Below the pieces are notes generated by a model that was given only the letters and a program-made list of their open reading frames with translations, did no database searches and was not told the DNA's origin. This document shows, piece by piece, positions 1 through 7,884 of a stretch of 11,048 nt of DNA (position 1 is the first letter of the stretch; each line of letters begins with the position of its first letter). The DNA is from Burkholderiales bacterium. Lineage in GTDB: Bacteria; Pseudomonadota; Gammaproteobacteria; Burkholderiales; Burkholderiaceae. The position numbers and the translations under genes were made by a program. The stretch spans positions 1-11,048 of the forward strand of contig CANBUA010000149.1 of the NCBI GenBank assembly GCA_947372535.1. Direction: 5' to 3'.

Positions 1-3000
1 GCGCGCACCGACCTGGCCTCCATGGCCAAAGCGCACTGGCCGGAGTGCGTGCTGGCGCTGGCATTGACCATCGCTCTGCAAGCCAGCGGCACGCACCACC
101 CCGCGCTGGCCTTGGCCTTGGGCCTGGCCTGGACCGCCTCGCCCCTGTGGAGCTGGTGGGTCAGCCGGCTTCGCCCGCTGCCAACAGAGGCAGCGCTGTC
201 GGCCACCGACCGCCTCTACCTGCAAGGCATCGCGCGGGACACCTGGCGCTACTTCGAGCACTGCGTGACCGAGCAAGATCGACACTTGCCGCCGGACAAC
301 TTCCAGACGATGCCGCACGACCTGTTAGCGCACCGCACCTCGCCCACCAACATCGGGCTCTACTTGTTGAGCGTGGCCTGCGCCCGCCGCTTCGGCTGGA
401 TCGGTACGGACGAGTTGCTCAAGCGCCTGGAGGCCACCATGGCCAGCCTGGACACCATGCAGCGCTACCGTGGCCACTTCCTGAACTGGTACGACACGCA
501 AACCGGTGAGCCCCTGCTGCCCATGTACGTCTCGACCGTGGACAGCGGCAACTTGAGCGGGCACCTGCTGGCCGTGGCCCAGGCCTGCCTGGAGATCACG
601 CGCCTGAGCGGTGATGCCGCGCCGTCCGTGGACCAGCGCGCACGTCTGTTGGCCATGGCGGCTGCCTGCGAGGCCATGGCCTGGTCGGCCGATTTCAGCT
701 TTTTGTACCACCGCAAGCGCCACCTCTTTCACCTGGGCTACCTGGTAGCGGCCCAGCAGCTGGACACGGGCTTCTACGATCTGCTGGCCTCTGAATCGCG
801 CTTGACCGGGCTGCTGGCCATCGCCCGGGGTGATGTGCCCGTGAACCACTGGAGCCTGCTGGGCCGGCCCTTCTACGCCATGGGCACACAGGTCGGGCTA
901 CGGTCATGGTCGGGCTCGATGTTCGAATACCTCATGCCCAGCCTGATCCTGGACGAGCCGCATGACAGCGTGCTGGGCGAGGCCTGCCGCGCCGCCCTGG
1001 CCGAGCACATCGCCTTCGGCAAAGCACAGTCCATCCCCTGGGGCATTTCCGAATCGGCCCATGCGGGGCAGGACCACACCCTGGCCTACCAATACGCACC
1101 CCATGGCGTGCCCCGGCTCGCACTCAGGCGCACGCCGCCGGGCGAACTGGTGGTCGCACCCTATGCCACCGGCCTGGCCGCGCAGATTTCGCCCTACCTG
1201 GCCTGCCGCAACTTTCAAACGCTTGAGGCCTTTGGCGCGCGCGGTCCGCTGGGCTTCATCGAGGCCCTGGATTTTTCGGCGATCCGGCCCAGCAGCAACG
1301 AAGCCTGCACACCGGTGTACACCTACATGGCGCACCACCAGGGCATGACCATCGTGGCCCTGGCCAATGTGCTGCTGGATGGCGTGGCCAAGCGCTGGGG
1401 CATGGCCAATGCGCACATCGAGGCTGTCGCGTCCGTGCTGCATGAACGCTCGCCGCGCGAGGTGTCGCGGCTCTATGAGCCGCCCCCCGCGCCCACACCA
1501 TCGAGCAAATCGGTCCGATCACCCGGGCTGCTGCGCGAGGTGGTACCCGGCATGGCCGCCGTGCCACCCACCCACCTGCTGTCCAACGGCCGCTACCAAG
1601 TGGCCCTGCGCGCCAATGGCGCCGGCTGGAGCCGCTGGGGCCAAGCTGGCATCACCCGCTGGCGCGACGACGCCCTGCGCGATGCCCACGGCAGCTTCTT
1701 CTACCTGCGCTGGCCCACTGGCAGCACGGGTGGGCAGGCGCTCAAGCCGGTGTCCATCACCCAGCACCCCGCCCCCGATCCCCGCGCCGACTACCAATGC
1801 ACCTTCCAGGCCGACCGCGTCAGCTTCACGGCCACGTGGCCCGAGGTGCAGGCCACCACCAAGGTGTGGGTCAGCGCTGAGGACGACATCGAGTTCCGCC
1901 AGGTCGAGCTGCTGAACCTGGGCGATGAGCCTTTGGCGATCGAGCTGATGTCGGCTTTCGATGTGACCTTGTCCGATCCGCGCGCCGACGAGGCCCACCC
2001 CGCCTTCACCAACCTCTTCGTGCGGGCCCGCTGGCTGGCCGAGCAGCAAGCCCTGTGGTTCGAGCGCATGCCGCGCCTGGCCACGGAATCGGGCATGCTC
2101 GCCGCGCATTTCCTGGCCGACTCCGATGCGCAGATCATCGGCATGGGCCACCAGACCGATCGCCAGCAATGGCTGGGCCGCAACCACGACGCGAGCTGGC
2201 CGCTGGCCGCCTTCGATGCCGGGCAGAACCCGCCCTCGCCCCACGACAGCCCGCCCGACACCGGCCTGGACCCGGTCTGCGCCCTGTCCGTGCGATTGCG
2301 CATTGCCGCACATGGCAAAGCCACGCTGACCTTTGCCACCACCGCTGGCAACGACGCCGCCACCTTGCGCGCCATCATCGACAAGTACCGCCAGGCCAGC
2401 CATGTGCAGCGTGCCTCGCTGATGTCGGCCACGCTCAACGGCATCCGCATGCGTGCCCTGCGCATCACCCCCGAAACCCTCAGCGCCACCCAGACGCTCA
2501 CCACCGCCTTGTTGCTGAGCCTGACCCGGCCGTCCAGCCAGCCAGCACGGCTGCAAAGCCATGCCGACGATGTCTGCGACCGGCGCCTGCTCTGGCGCTT
2601 GAGCATCTCCGGCGAGCGGCCATTGATCCTGGTGTCCGTCAGCATGATGCAGGGCCTGGGCCTGCTGCGCTCCCTCGGCCAAGCCTTGCAAGTGTGGTCC
2701 TGGGGCGGCGTGGCCTGTGACCTGGTCGTCATCAACCGAGAGCCTGCCTCCTACCTCATGCCGGTGCACCGCGAGATCAGCACCTTGAGCGAGCTGCAAG
2801 CCACGCTGGGCAGCACGCCACCCTTGCCCGGCCAGTCCATGAACGGCAGCCGCGTCCACCTGCTGCGCGGCGAGGAGCTCTCGCCCGATGAGCGCCACAC
2901 CCTGCACAGCGTGGCGCGCATCCACCTGCATGCCGATGGCCGCCCGCTGCTGTACCACGTGCAAGCCTGGAGCGAGCTGCACGAAGCGGCCTTGCAGCAA

Positions 3001-5526
3001 CGCCATGACGTGCCCGCCTGCGCGCTGGCCCGCGCTTGCGCCTTCACCCACGCGCCTGCCCCGGTGGGCACCTTCACGCCGGCCACGGGCACCTTCCGCT
3101 TCCTGGTCGATCTGCATTTGCGGCCCGAGCGCCCGTGGATCAATGTACTGTCCAACCCCGGCTTTGGCGCACAGCTCTCGGAAGCTGGCGGTGGCTACAC
3201 CTGGGCGCTCAACAGCCGCCTGAACCAGCTCACGGCCTGGTCCAACGACCCCGTGGCCGACTCGCCTTCCGAGTGGTTCCTGCTGCAAGATTGTCAGAGC
3301 CTGGACACCTGGAGCATCAGCCCCTCGGCCTGGGGCGTCACCACGCCCGACCGGGCCGACAACCACACCGGCTTTCAGATCGCGCATGGTCAGGGCCACA
3401 GCGTCATCAGCCATTGCCGGGGCGATCTGGAGATCAGCGCCACCTGGTGCGTGGACCCGCAAACCTCGGTCAAGCAGATCCAGCTGAGCATCGTCAACCG
3501 GGGCGAGGACGCCGTCGAGTTGCGCCTGATCGGCATCGTCGAATGGATGATGGGCGCCAACCGCACCGACCGCCGCACCGTGCACACCGCCTTGCACCGC
3601 GCGCGTGGCCAGTCACCCCGCACGGTGCTGCTGGCCACCCAGCGCGAACAATCGGGCGGCTTCGGCCAGGGCACGGCCTTCCTGTCCATCGACCATGCCA
3701 GCGAGGACCACCACGACCAGGGGCCCGACTGGACCTGCGACCGCCGCGAATGCTTCGATGTGCGTGGCCGCCTGATGGTGCCGGACCGCTTCGGCCAGCA
3801 AGCCGGCATCGGCCTGGACCCCTGCGCGGCGCTGTCCACCCGCTTGAGCCTAGCGGGCGGCGCCTCTGCCGAGCGCAGCTTCCTGATGGGCTATGCCCCC
3901 GATGCGCAAGCCGCCAGAAAACTGGCCGATGCCGCCGGCTTGGCGCGTCCGGCCCACCGCCTGGCCCAGGTCCGCGATCACTGGCGCAAGCTGTTGGGCG
4001 CCACCACCGTGAGCACCCCCGACCCGCTCTTCGACGCCATGGTCAACCACTGGCTGCTCTACCAAAGCATCTCGTGCCGCCTGTGGGCCAAGGCCGGCTT
4101 CTACCAGGCCGGCGGCGCCACAGGGTTCCGGGACCAGCTGCAAGACGCCATGGCGCTGGCCTGGGCCGCACCGCACATGCTGCGCGACCAGATCGTGCTG
4201 TGCGCCTCGCGCCAGTTCCCCGAGGGCGATGTGCAGCATTGGTGGCACGCGCCCACCGGCGCCGGCGTGCGCACCCACTTCTCCGACGACCTGCTCTGGC
4301 TGCCCCACGCCTGCGTGCACCACCTGCGCATCACGGGCGATGCCACCTTGCTCGATGAGCAAGTGCCCTTCCTCGAAGGCAACACCATCGCCGAAGGCGC
4401 GGAGGATGTCTACGAAGTGCCGCGCATCAGTGAGCAACACGCCTCGGTCTACGAGCACGCGGCCCGCGCCATCGACAAAAGCCTGCGCGTGGGCGTGCAC
4501 GGCCTGCCCCTCATGGGCTGTGGCGACTGGAACGACGGCATGAACCGCGTCGGCGCGCAAGGCCGGGGCGAATCGGTGTGGCTCGGCTGGTTCCTCTGCC
4601 ACCTGGTGGCCGATTTCGCACCGTTGGCCAGGTCACGCGGCGACGAAGCCCGCGCCGTGACCTGGGAGAGCGCCGCCCGAGGCTGGCGCGAAGCCCTGAA
4701 CGGCCCGGCCTGGGACGGCCAATGGTTCAAACGCGCGTTCTTCGACGATGGCGAAGCGCTGGGCTCGCACCTCAACCCCGAAGCCCGCATCGACCTGATC
4801 GCCCAAGCCTGGGCCGTGCTCTCCAATGCCGCGCCGCTGACACAGCAACGCTTGGCCATGGCCTCGGTCGAGCAGCTCCTGGTGGACCACGAGGCCGGCC
4901 TGATCCGCCTGCTCGATCCACCCCTGGCCCACGCGCAGCCCAGCGCCGGCTACATCCAGGCCTACCCACCCGGCGTGCGCGAGAACGGCGGCCAGTACTC
5001 GCATGCGGGCGTGTGGGCGCTGATGGCCCAAGCTGAACTGGCCAAGCGCGATCCGCAATCCTTGGGCGGCGGCGACACCGTCTACCGCTACTTCACCTAC
5101 CTGAGCCCAGCCCACCGCGCCAATCACCCGGTGCACCGCAACAGCTACGCGATCGAACCCTATGTGATCGCGGGCGATGTCTACAGCCATGCGCCCTACG
5201 TCGGGCGTGGCGGCTGGAGCTGGTACAGCGGCGCGGCGGCCTGGCTGCACCGCGCGGCCATCGAGTCCATGTTCGGCTTGCACCTGGGCCCGGAGCTATT
5301 GAGCCTCACCCCCTGCCTGCCCAGCCACTGGCCACAGGCCGAAATGACCCTTCAGCGCGATGAACTCAGCCTGCGCTTCATCCTCATCCGCGCCACCGCC
5401 GAGCACGCCATGGAAGACGCCCGAGCCACCTGGGCCCCCGATGCCGCGCAACTGCTGCTGCCCGGTCAGGCCCTGCGCTGGTCAAGCCTGAGCGCCAACA
5501 CCTGCTTGGTGGTGCCTCTGCTGTGA
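1..5526 (+). CDS. ndvB: cyclic beta-1,2-glucan synthase, C-terminal part (5' end outside window)
   Basis: Inner-membrane enzyme that makes cyclic beta-1,2-glucan (an osmoregulated periplasmic glucan) from UDP-glucose. The frame is open from base 1, so the ATG at 22 is probably internal. Family members have about 2,800 residues; 1,841 are visible, and the N-terminal glycosyltransferase (GT84) part should lie upstream. Numbering from base 1: hydrophobic segments at about 14-30 and 35-55; a glucoamylase-like/transglycosylase domain at about 80-460 with SMFEYLMP (307) and YMAHHQGM (about 442); a first sugar-phosphorylase sandwich domain from about 525; a second from about 1060; then a GH94 (alpha/alpha)6 catalytic domain at about 1330-1780 with GATGFRDQLQD (about 1372) and GDWNDG (Asp1509, Asp1512; one is the expected general acid). 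In the Brucella and Agrobacterium enzymes the GH94 part controls chain length by phosphorolysis, and the middle domain has been linked to cyclisation. The frame is uninterrupted. The family call is firm; the symbol (chvB and cgs are synonyms) is conventional. Confidence 0.93.
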   Translation, partial: ARTDLASMAKAHWPECVLALALTIALQASGTHHPALALALGLAWTASPLWSWWVSRLRPLPTEAALSATDRLYLQGIARDTWRYFEHCVTEQDRHLPPDNFQTMPHDLLAHRTSPTNIGLYLLSVACARRFGWIGTDELLKRLEATMASLDTMQRYRGHFLNWYDTQTGEPLLPMYVSTVDSGNLSGHLLAVAQACLEITRLSGDAAPSVDQRARLLAMAAACEAMAWSADFSFLYHRKRHLFHLGYLVAAQQLDTGFYDLLASESRLTGLLAIARGDVPVNHWSLLGRPFYAMGTQVGLRSWSGSMFEYLMPSLILDEPHDSVLGEACRAALAEHIAFGKAQSIPWGISESAHAGQDHTLAYQYAPHGVPRLALRRTPPGELVVAPYATGLAAQISPYLACRNFQTLEAFGARGPLGFIEALDFSAIRPSSNEACTPVYTYMAHHQGMTIVALANVLLDGVAKRWGMANAHIEAVASVLHERSPREVSRLYEPPPAPTPSSKSVRSPGLLREVVPGMAAVPPTHLLSNGRYQVALRANGAGWSRWGQAGITRWRDDALRDAHGSFFYLRWPTGSTGGQALKPVSITQHPAPDPRADYQCTFQADRVSFTATWPEVQATTKVWVSAEDDIEFRQVELLNLGDEPLAIELMSAFDVTLSDPRADEAHPAFTNLFVRARWLAEQQALWFERMPRLATESGMLAAHFLADSDAQIIGMGHQTDRQQWLGRNHDASWPLAAFDAGQNPPSPHDSPPDTGLDPVCALSVRLRIAAHGKATLTFATTAGNDAATLRAIIDKYRQASHVQRASLMSATLNGIRMRALRITPETLSATQTLTTALLLSLTRPSSQPARLQSHADDVCDRRLLWRLSISGERPLILVSVSMMQGLGLLRSLGQALQVWSWGGVACDLVVINREPASYLMPVHREISTLSELQATLGSTPPLPGQSMNGSRVHLLRGEELSPDERHTLHSVARIHLHADGRPLLYHVQAWSELHEAALQQRHDVPACALARACAFTHAPAPVGTFTPATGTFRFLVDLHLRPERPWINVLSNPGFGAQLSEAGGGYTWALNSRLNQLTAWSNDPVADSPSEWFLLQDCQSLDTWSISPSAWGVTTPDRADNHTGFQIAHGQGHSVISHCRGDLEISATWCVDPQTSVKQIQLSIVNRGEDAVELRLIGIVEWMMGANRTDRRTVHTALHRARGQSPRTVLLATQREQSGGFGQGTAFLSIDHASEDHHDQGPDWTCDRRECFDVRGRLMVPDRFGQQAGIGLDPCAALSTRLSLAGGASAERSFLMGYAPDAQAARKLADAAGLARPAHRLAQVRDHWRKLLGATTVSTPDPLFDAMVNHWLLYQSISCRLWAKAGFYQAGGATGFRDQLQDAMALAWAAPHMLRDQIVLCASRQFPEGDVQHWWHAPTGAGVRTHFSDDLLWLPHACVHHLRITGDATLLDEQVPFLEGNTIAEGAEDVYEVPRISEQHASVYEHAARAIDKSLRVGVHGLPLMGCGDWNDGMNRVGAQGRGESVWLGWFLCHLVADFAPLARSRGDEARAVTWESAARGWREALNGPAWDGQWFKRAFFDDGEALGSHLNPEARIDLIAQAWAVLSNAAPLTQQRLAMASVEQLLVDHEAGLIRLLDPPLAHAQPSAGYIQAYPPGVRENGGQYSHAGVWALMAQAELAKRDPQSLGGGDTVYRYFTYLSPAHRANHPVHRNSYAIEPYVIAGDVYSHAPYVGRGGWSWYSGAAAWLHRAAIESMFGLHLGPELLSLTPCLPSHWPQAEMTLQRDELSLRFILIRATAEHAMEDARATWAPDAAQLLLPGQALRWSSLSANTCLVVPLL

Positions 5527-5548
5527 GCCACCCTGGGCGCATGGCTCA
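5524..5548. terminator. possible bidirectional hairpin between convergent genes
   Basis: TGAGCCA (5524-5530) and TGGCTCA (5542-5548) form a perfect 7-bp stem around an 11-base loop. The stem includes the stop codon of the glucan synthase gene and lies 11 bases from the stop of the convergent araC-type gene. There is no T-run on either strand, so it does not meet the usual intrinsic-terminator pattern. Its position in a 33-bp convergent gap is the main argument for a role. Confidence 0.3.
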
Positions 5549-5559
5549 AACAGCGCGGC

Positions 5560-6615
5560 TCAGTGCCTGGCTTCGCGCCAGGCCGAAGGGGTCTGCCCCG
5601 TCCAGCGCTTGAAGGCCCGCGTGAAGGCGCTGACCTCGGCAAAGCCCAGCAGGTAGGCGATGTCGCTCACGCCGTAACGCGTCTGAGCCAGGTACTCCAG
5701 CGCCAACTCGTGCCGCGTCTGGTTGATCAGCGCGCGGTAGCTGGTGCCCACCTCGGCCAGGCGCCGTTGCAGGCTGCGCGTGGTCATGGACAAGCAGGCG
5801 GCCAGCTCTTCCTGCGATGGGTCGCCACTGGGCAGGCGCTCTTGCAGCAAGCGCTTGAGGCGCATCAAGACATCTTCACGGCCGATGTCGGCCAGGTAGC
5901 GGCCCGCCGCCTCTTCATTGACCTGCGCCAGGATGGCATTGGCGTGCGGCAAGGGCATGCGCAACACCTCATCGGCCACCAGGATGGCGTTGTCCTCGCA
6001 GCCATAGATGGGCGGGTGCCGCAGGATGCGCTCGTACTCGGCGCGTTGCTCAGGCGGTGCGGGCCTTTGAAGGCGCAACTCCAGCACCCCAAAACGCGGG
6101 CCCAGCAACATGCCGCAGGCCCGCAAGGTGGTCAGCATGAAGCAATCGAGCACGCACCAGGCCACCTCGATGGCCTGCCCGCTCACCAGCGCCGGATCGC
6201 CCCGCCAGGTCAAGCTGCCATGGCCCGCCTCACGCTTGAAGCTCAAGTCGCCCGCCTCGGTGACCACGCGAAAATACCGCGATGCACGCTCGAACAACTC
6301 AGCCAGGTTGCTCGATGCCAGCAAGGCATAACCCAAGGCATGAAAAGTCGATGGTGCGATGTAGCGCGCCGTGTGCAAGCCCAGCAAGGGATCACCTGAG
6401 GCCTTGAGCGCCAGCGTCCAGAAAGCCAGCGTCTTGCGCGACGAATAGCGCGCCAGCGGGTCATCCAGCAGCGCCGGGTCCAGCCCCGCCTGTAGCATCA
6501 GCGCCTGCGTGTCCAGCCCCCTGGCCGCCATCGCCCGCACCACCGCCGCCACCCAACTCGACAAGGATGTCGCGCTCAAGGCGGGCGAAGGAGGCGGCAA
6601 AGCGGCTGATGACAT
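5560..6615 (-). CDS. AraC-family transcriptional regulator (AraC_binding_2/OruR-like N-terminal domain)
   Basis: Probable DNA-binding regulator of 351 residues. The C-terminal 100 residues carry two helix-turn-helix units. The first is around QEELAACLSMTTRSLQRRL. The second contains VSDIAYLLGFAEVSAFTRAF and RWTGQTPSAWR, a textbook AraC signature. The N-terminal 200 residues match the 'arabinose-binding domain of AraC regulators' type (PF12625) seen in OruR-like proteins, which often sense small organic or lipid-like ligands. I chose the ATG at 6615 because the divergent gene and a candidate operator (6635-6673) lie just upstream, and because the 31 extra residues gained from an ATG at 6708 are low-complexity. 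No good Shine-Dalgarno precedes either start. It is divergent from the desaturase, which it probably controls, and it may also control itself. The ligand is unknown. Confidence 0.88.
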   Translation of the reverse strand: MSSAALPPPSPALSATSLSSWVAAVVRAMAARGLDTQALMLQAGLDPALLDDPLARYSSRKTLAFWTLALKASGDPLLGLHTARYIAPSTFHALGYALLASSNLAELFERASRYFRVVTEAGDLSFKREAGHGSLTWRGDPALVSGQAIEVAWCVLDCFMLTTLRACGMLLGPRFGVLELRLQRPAPPEQRAEYERILRHPPIYGCEDNAILVADEVLRMPLPHANAILAQVNEEAAGRYLADIGREDVLMRLKRLLQERLPSGDPSQEELAACLSMTTRSLQRRLAEVGTSYRALINQTRHELALEYLAQTRYGVSDIAYLLGFAEVSAFTRAFKRWTGQTPSAWREARH

Positions 6616-6634
6616 GACTGAGGATGGAGAAGAA

Positions 6635-6673
6635 GGGTATCTGGGATCAAACCGCTGTCGCATTGGGACAAGA
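6635..6673. promoter_or_regulatory. candidate AraC-type operator in the divergent intergenic region
   Basis: TGTCGC (6656-6661), eight bases, then AA (6670-6671) matches the half-site TGTCGC-N8-AA described for Pseudomonas ArgR, another AraC/XylS protein. Exactly 21 bp (two helical turns) to the left lies a weaker copy: GGGTAT (6635-6640), eight bases, AA (6649-6650). Both contain TGGGA shortly before the AA. AraC proteins commonly bind tandem half-sites with this spacing. The site is about 20 bp upstream of the regulator start and about 67 bp upstream of the desaturase start, so it could serve both. I could not identify convincing -35/-10 boxes. Binding is inferred. Confidence 0.4.
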
Positions 6674-6739
6674 CGGTGCAGACCAGGTGGCCGCAAGATC
6701 ATACCCATCGCGCACCCTGCTTTCGCTCACAAAAATTTC

Positions 6740-7852
6740 ATGACCCGCACTGCCCAACAACGCACCCAGGCCTTGTCGCCACCGCCATTGCAGACGCCGC
6801 CCACGCACCAGCAACGCACCCAGCGCATCCGGCAAGAGGTCAACCAGGCCGCGCAGCAAGCACGCCAGGCCCACCCCTGGCTGGCGCACCAGAACGCCAT
6901 CGGCCTGGCCATCCAATTGGGCAGCATCACCGGCATGGTGATCTGCGCGGTGCTCTACCTGCAAGGCTGGCTGCCCTGGTGGGTGACCGTGCCGCTCGTG
7001 GCCATCCTGGCCTCGTTCACGCACGAGATCGAGCACGACCTGATCCACCTGCTGTACTTCAAGAACAAGCCCTGGGTGCAAGACCTCCTCTTGCTGCTGG
7101 GCTGGATCGCCCGCCCCTCCACCATCAACCCCTGGCTGCGCCGCGAGCTGCACTTTCACCACCACAAGCAATCGGGGCAACGCACCGACATGGAAGAGCG
7201 CGGCATCACCAACGGCGAGCCCTGGGGCCTCAAGCGCTTGCTGATGATTGGCGACGGCATGCTGGCCGTGGTGCTGCGCCTGCCCACCACGGTGAGGTAC
7301 ACCGGCACTTACATCACCCAGGTGCAGAAGCCCAAAACCCGGCGCGCCCTGCGCCGCGCCATCATCGAAAAAATGCTGGCCTACATGCCGCTGGGCCACG
7401 CCTGCTGGACCACCTGGCACGCCTTCGTGCTCTTCCATGGCGCTGACATCATCGCCCGCCTGGCCGGCCACCCCATCGACTGGCACCCCGCCGTGCTGAG
7501 CGTGATGCCCTGGGTCGATGCCTTGACCGTGTGCCTGGTGGGCCCCAATGTGCTGCGCAGCTTTTGCCTGCATTTCATCAGCTCGAACATGCACTACTAC
7601 GGCGATGTGGAGGCCGGCAACGTCATGCAGCAATGCCAGGTGCTCAACCACCCGCTGTTCTGGCCCCTGCAGCTGTTCTGCTTCAATTTTGGATCCACCC
7701 ACGCCATCCATCACTTCGTGGTGGGGCAGCCATTTTACCTGCGGCAGATGATCGCGGCGCAGGCGCATGAGGTGCTGCGGCGCGAGGGGGTGAGGTTCAA
7801 TGATTTGGGGACGTTTGCAAGGGCGAATCGGTTGGGCACCACCTTCGGTTGA
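6740..7852 (+). CDS. membrane fatty acid desaturase-family protein
   Basis: Protein of 370 residues, a probable di-iron membrane oxygenase that desaturates or hydroxylates acyl chains in the inner membrane. The three histidine clusters of the FA_desaturase fold (PF00487) are visible: HEIEH at 95-99, HFHHH at 138-142, and HAIHH at 321-325; a further MHYYGD near 289 resembles the extra histidine of alkane-hydroxylase-like relatives. Hydrophobic stretches lie at about 56-90 (before cluster 1), 110-125, 210-230 and 250-280. The first 45 residues are Gln/Thr/Pro-rich and probably cytosolic. The ATG at 6740 is the only sensible start: the frame is open back to 6509 but overlaps the divergent gene there. 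No Shine-Dalgarno is visible (AAAAATTTC precedes the ATG). The divergent AraC-type regulator suggests induction by a lipid-like signal. The substrate cannot be told from sequence. Confidence 0.85.
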   Translation: MTRTAQQRTQALSPPPLQTPPTHQQRTQRIRQEVNQAAQQARQAHPWLAHQNAIGLAIQLGSITGMVICAVLYLQGWLPWWVTVPLVAILASFTHEIEHDLIHLLYFKNKPWVQDLLLLLGWIARPSTINPWLRRELHFHHHKQSGQRTDMEERGITNGEPWGLKRLLMIGDGMLAVVLRLPTTVRYTGTYITQVQKPKTRRALRRAIIEKMLAYMPLGHACWTTWHAFVLFHGADIIARLAGHPIDWHPAVLSVMPWVDALTVCLVGPNVLRSFCLHFISSNMHYYGDVEAGNVMQQCQVLNHPLFWPLQLFCFNFGSTHAIHHFVVGQPFYLRQMIAAQAHEVLRREGVRFNDLGTFARANRLGTTFG

Positions 7853-7884
7853 TCGTGACATCAAAGCAGCACTCGTTGGAAGGG

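Noticed and set aside
1519..3597. A 692-codon open frame on the minus strand opposite the glucan synthase gene.
   Set aside because: It lies wholly inside a firm gene, and its Gly/Ala/Gln/His-rich composition is what the antisense of a high-GC gene gives.
6616..6708. A longer AraC-family start at 6708 (or 6663).
   Set aside because: It would cover the operator-like site, no ribosome binding site supports it, and the added residues are low-complexity. It cannot be fully excluded.
6509..6739. A 77-codon upstream extension of the desaturase frame.
   Set aside because: It overlaps the divergent AraC gene and the candidate operator, and the added residues do not look like this family.
7853..7884. 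A terminator between the desaturase and the OmpA remnant.
   Set aside because: I found no inverted repeat with a T-run in this 32-bp convergent gap.
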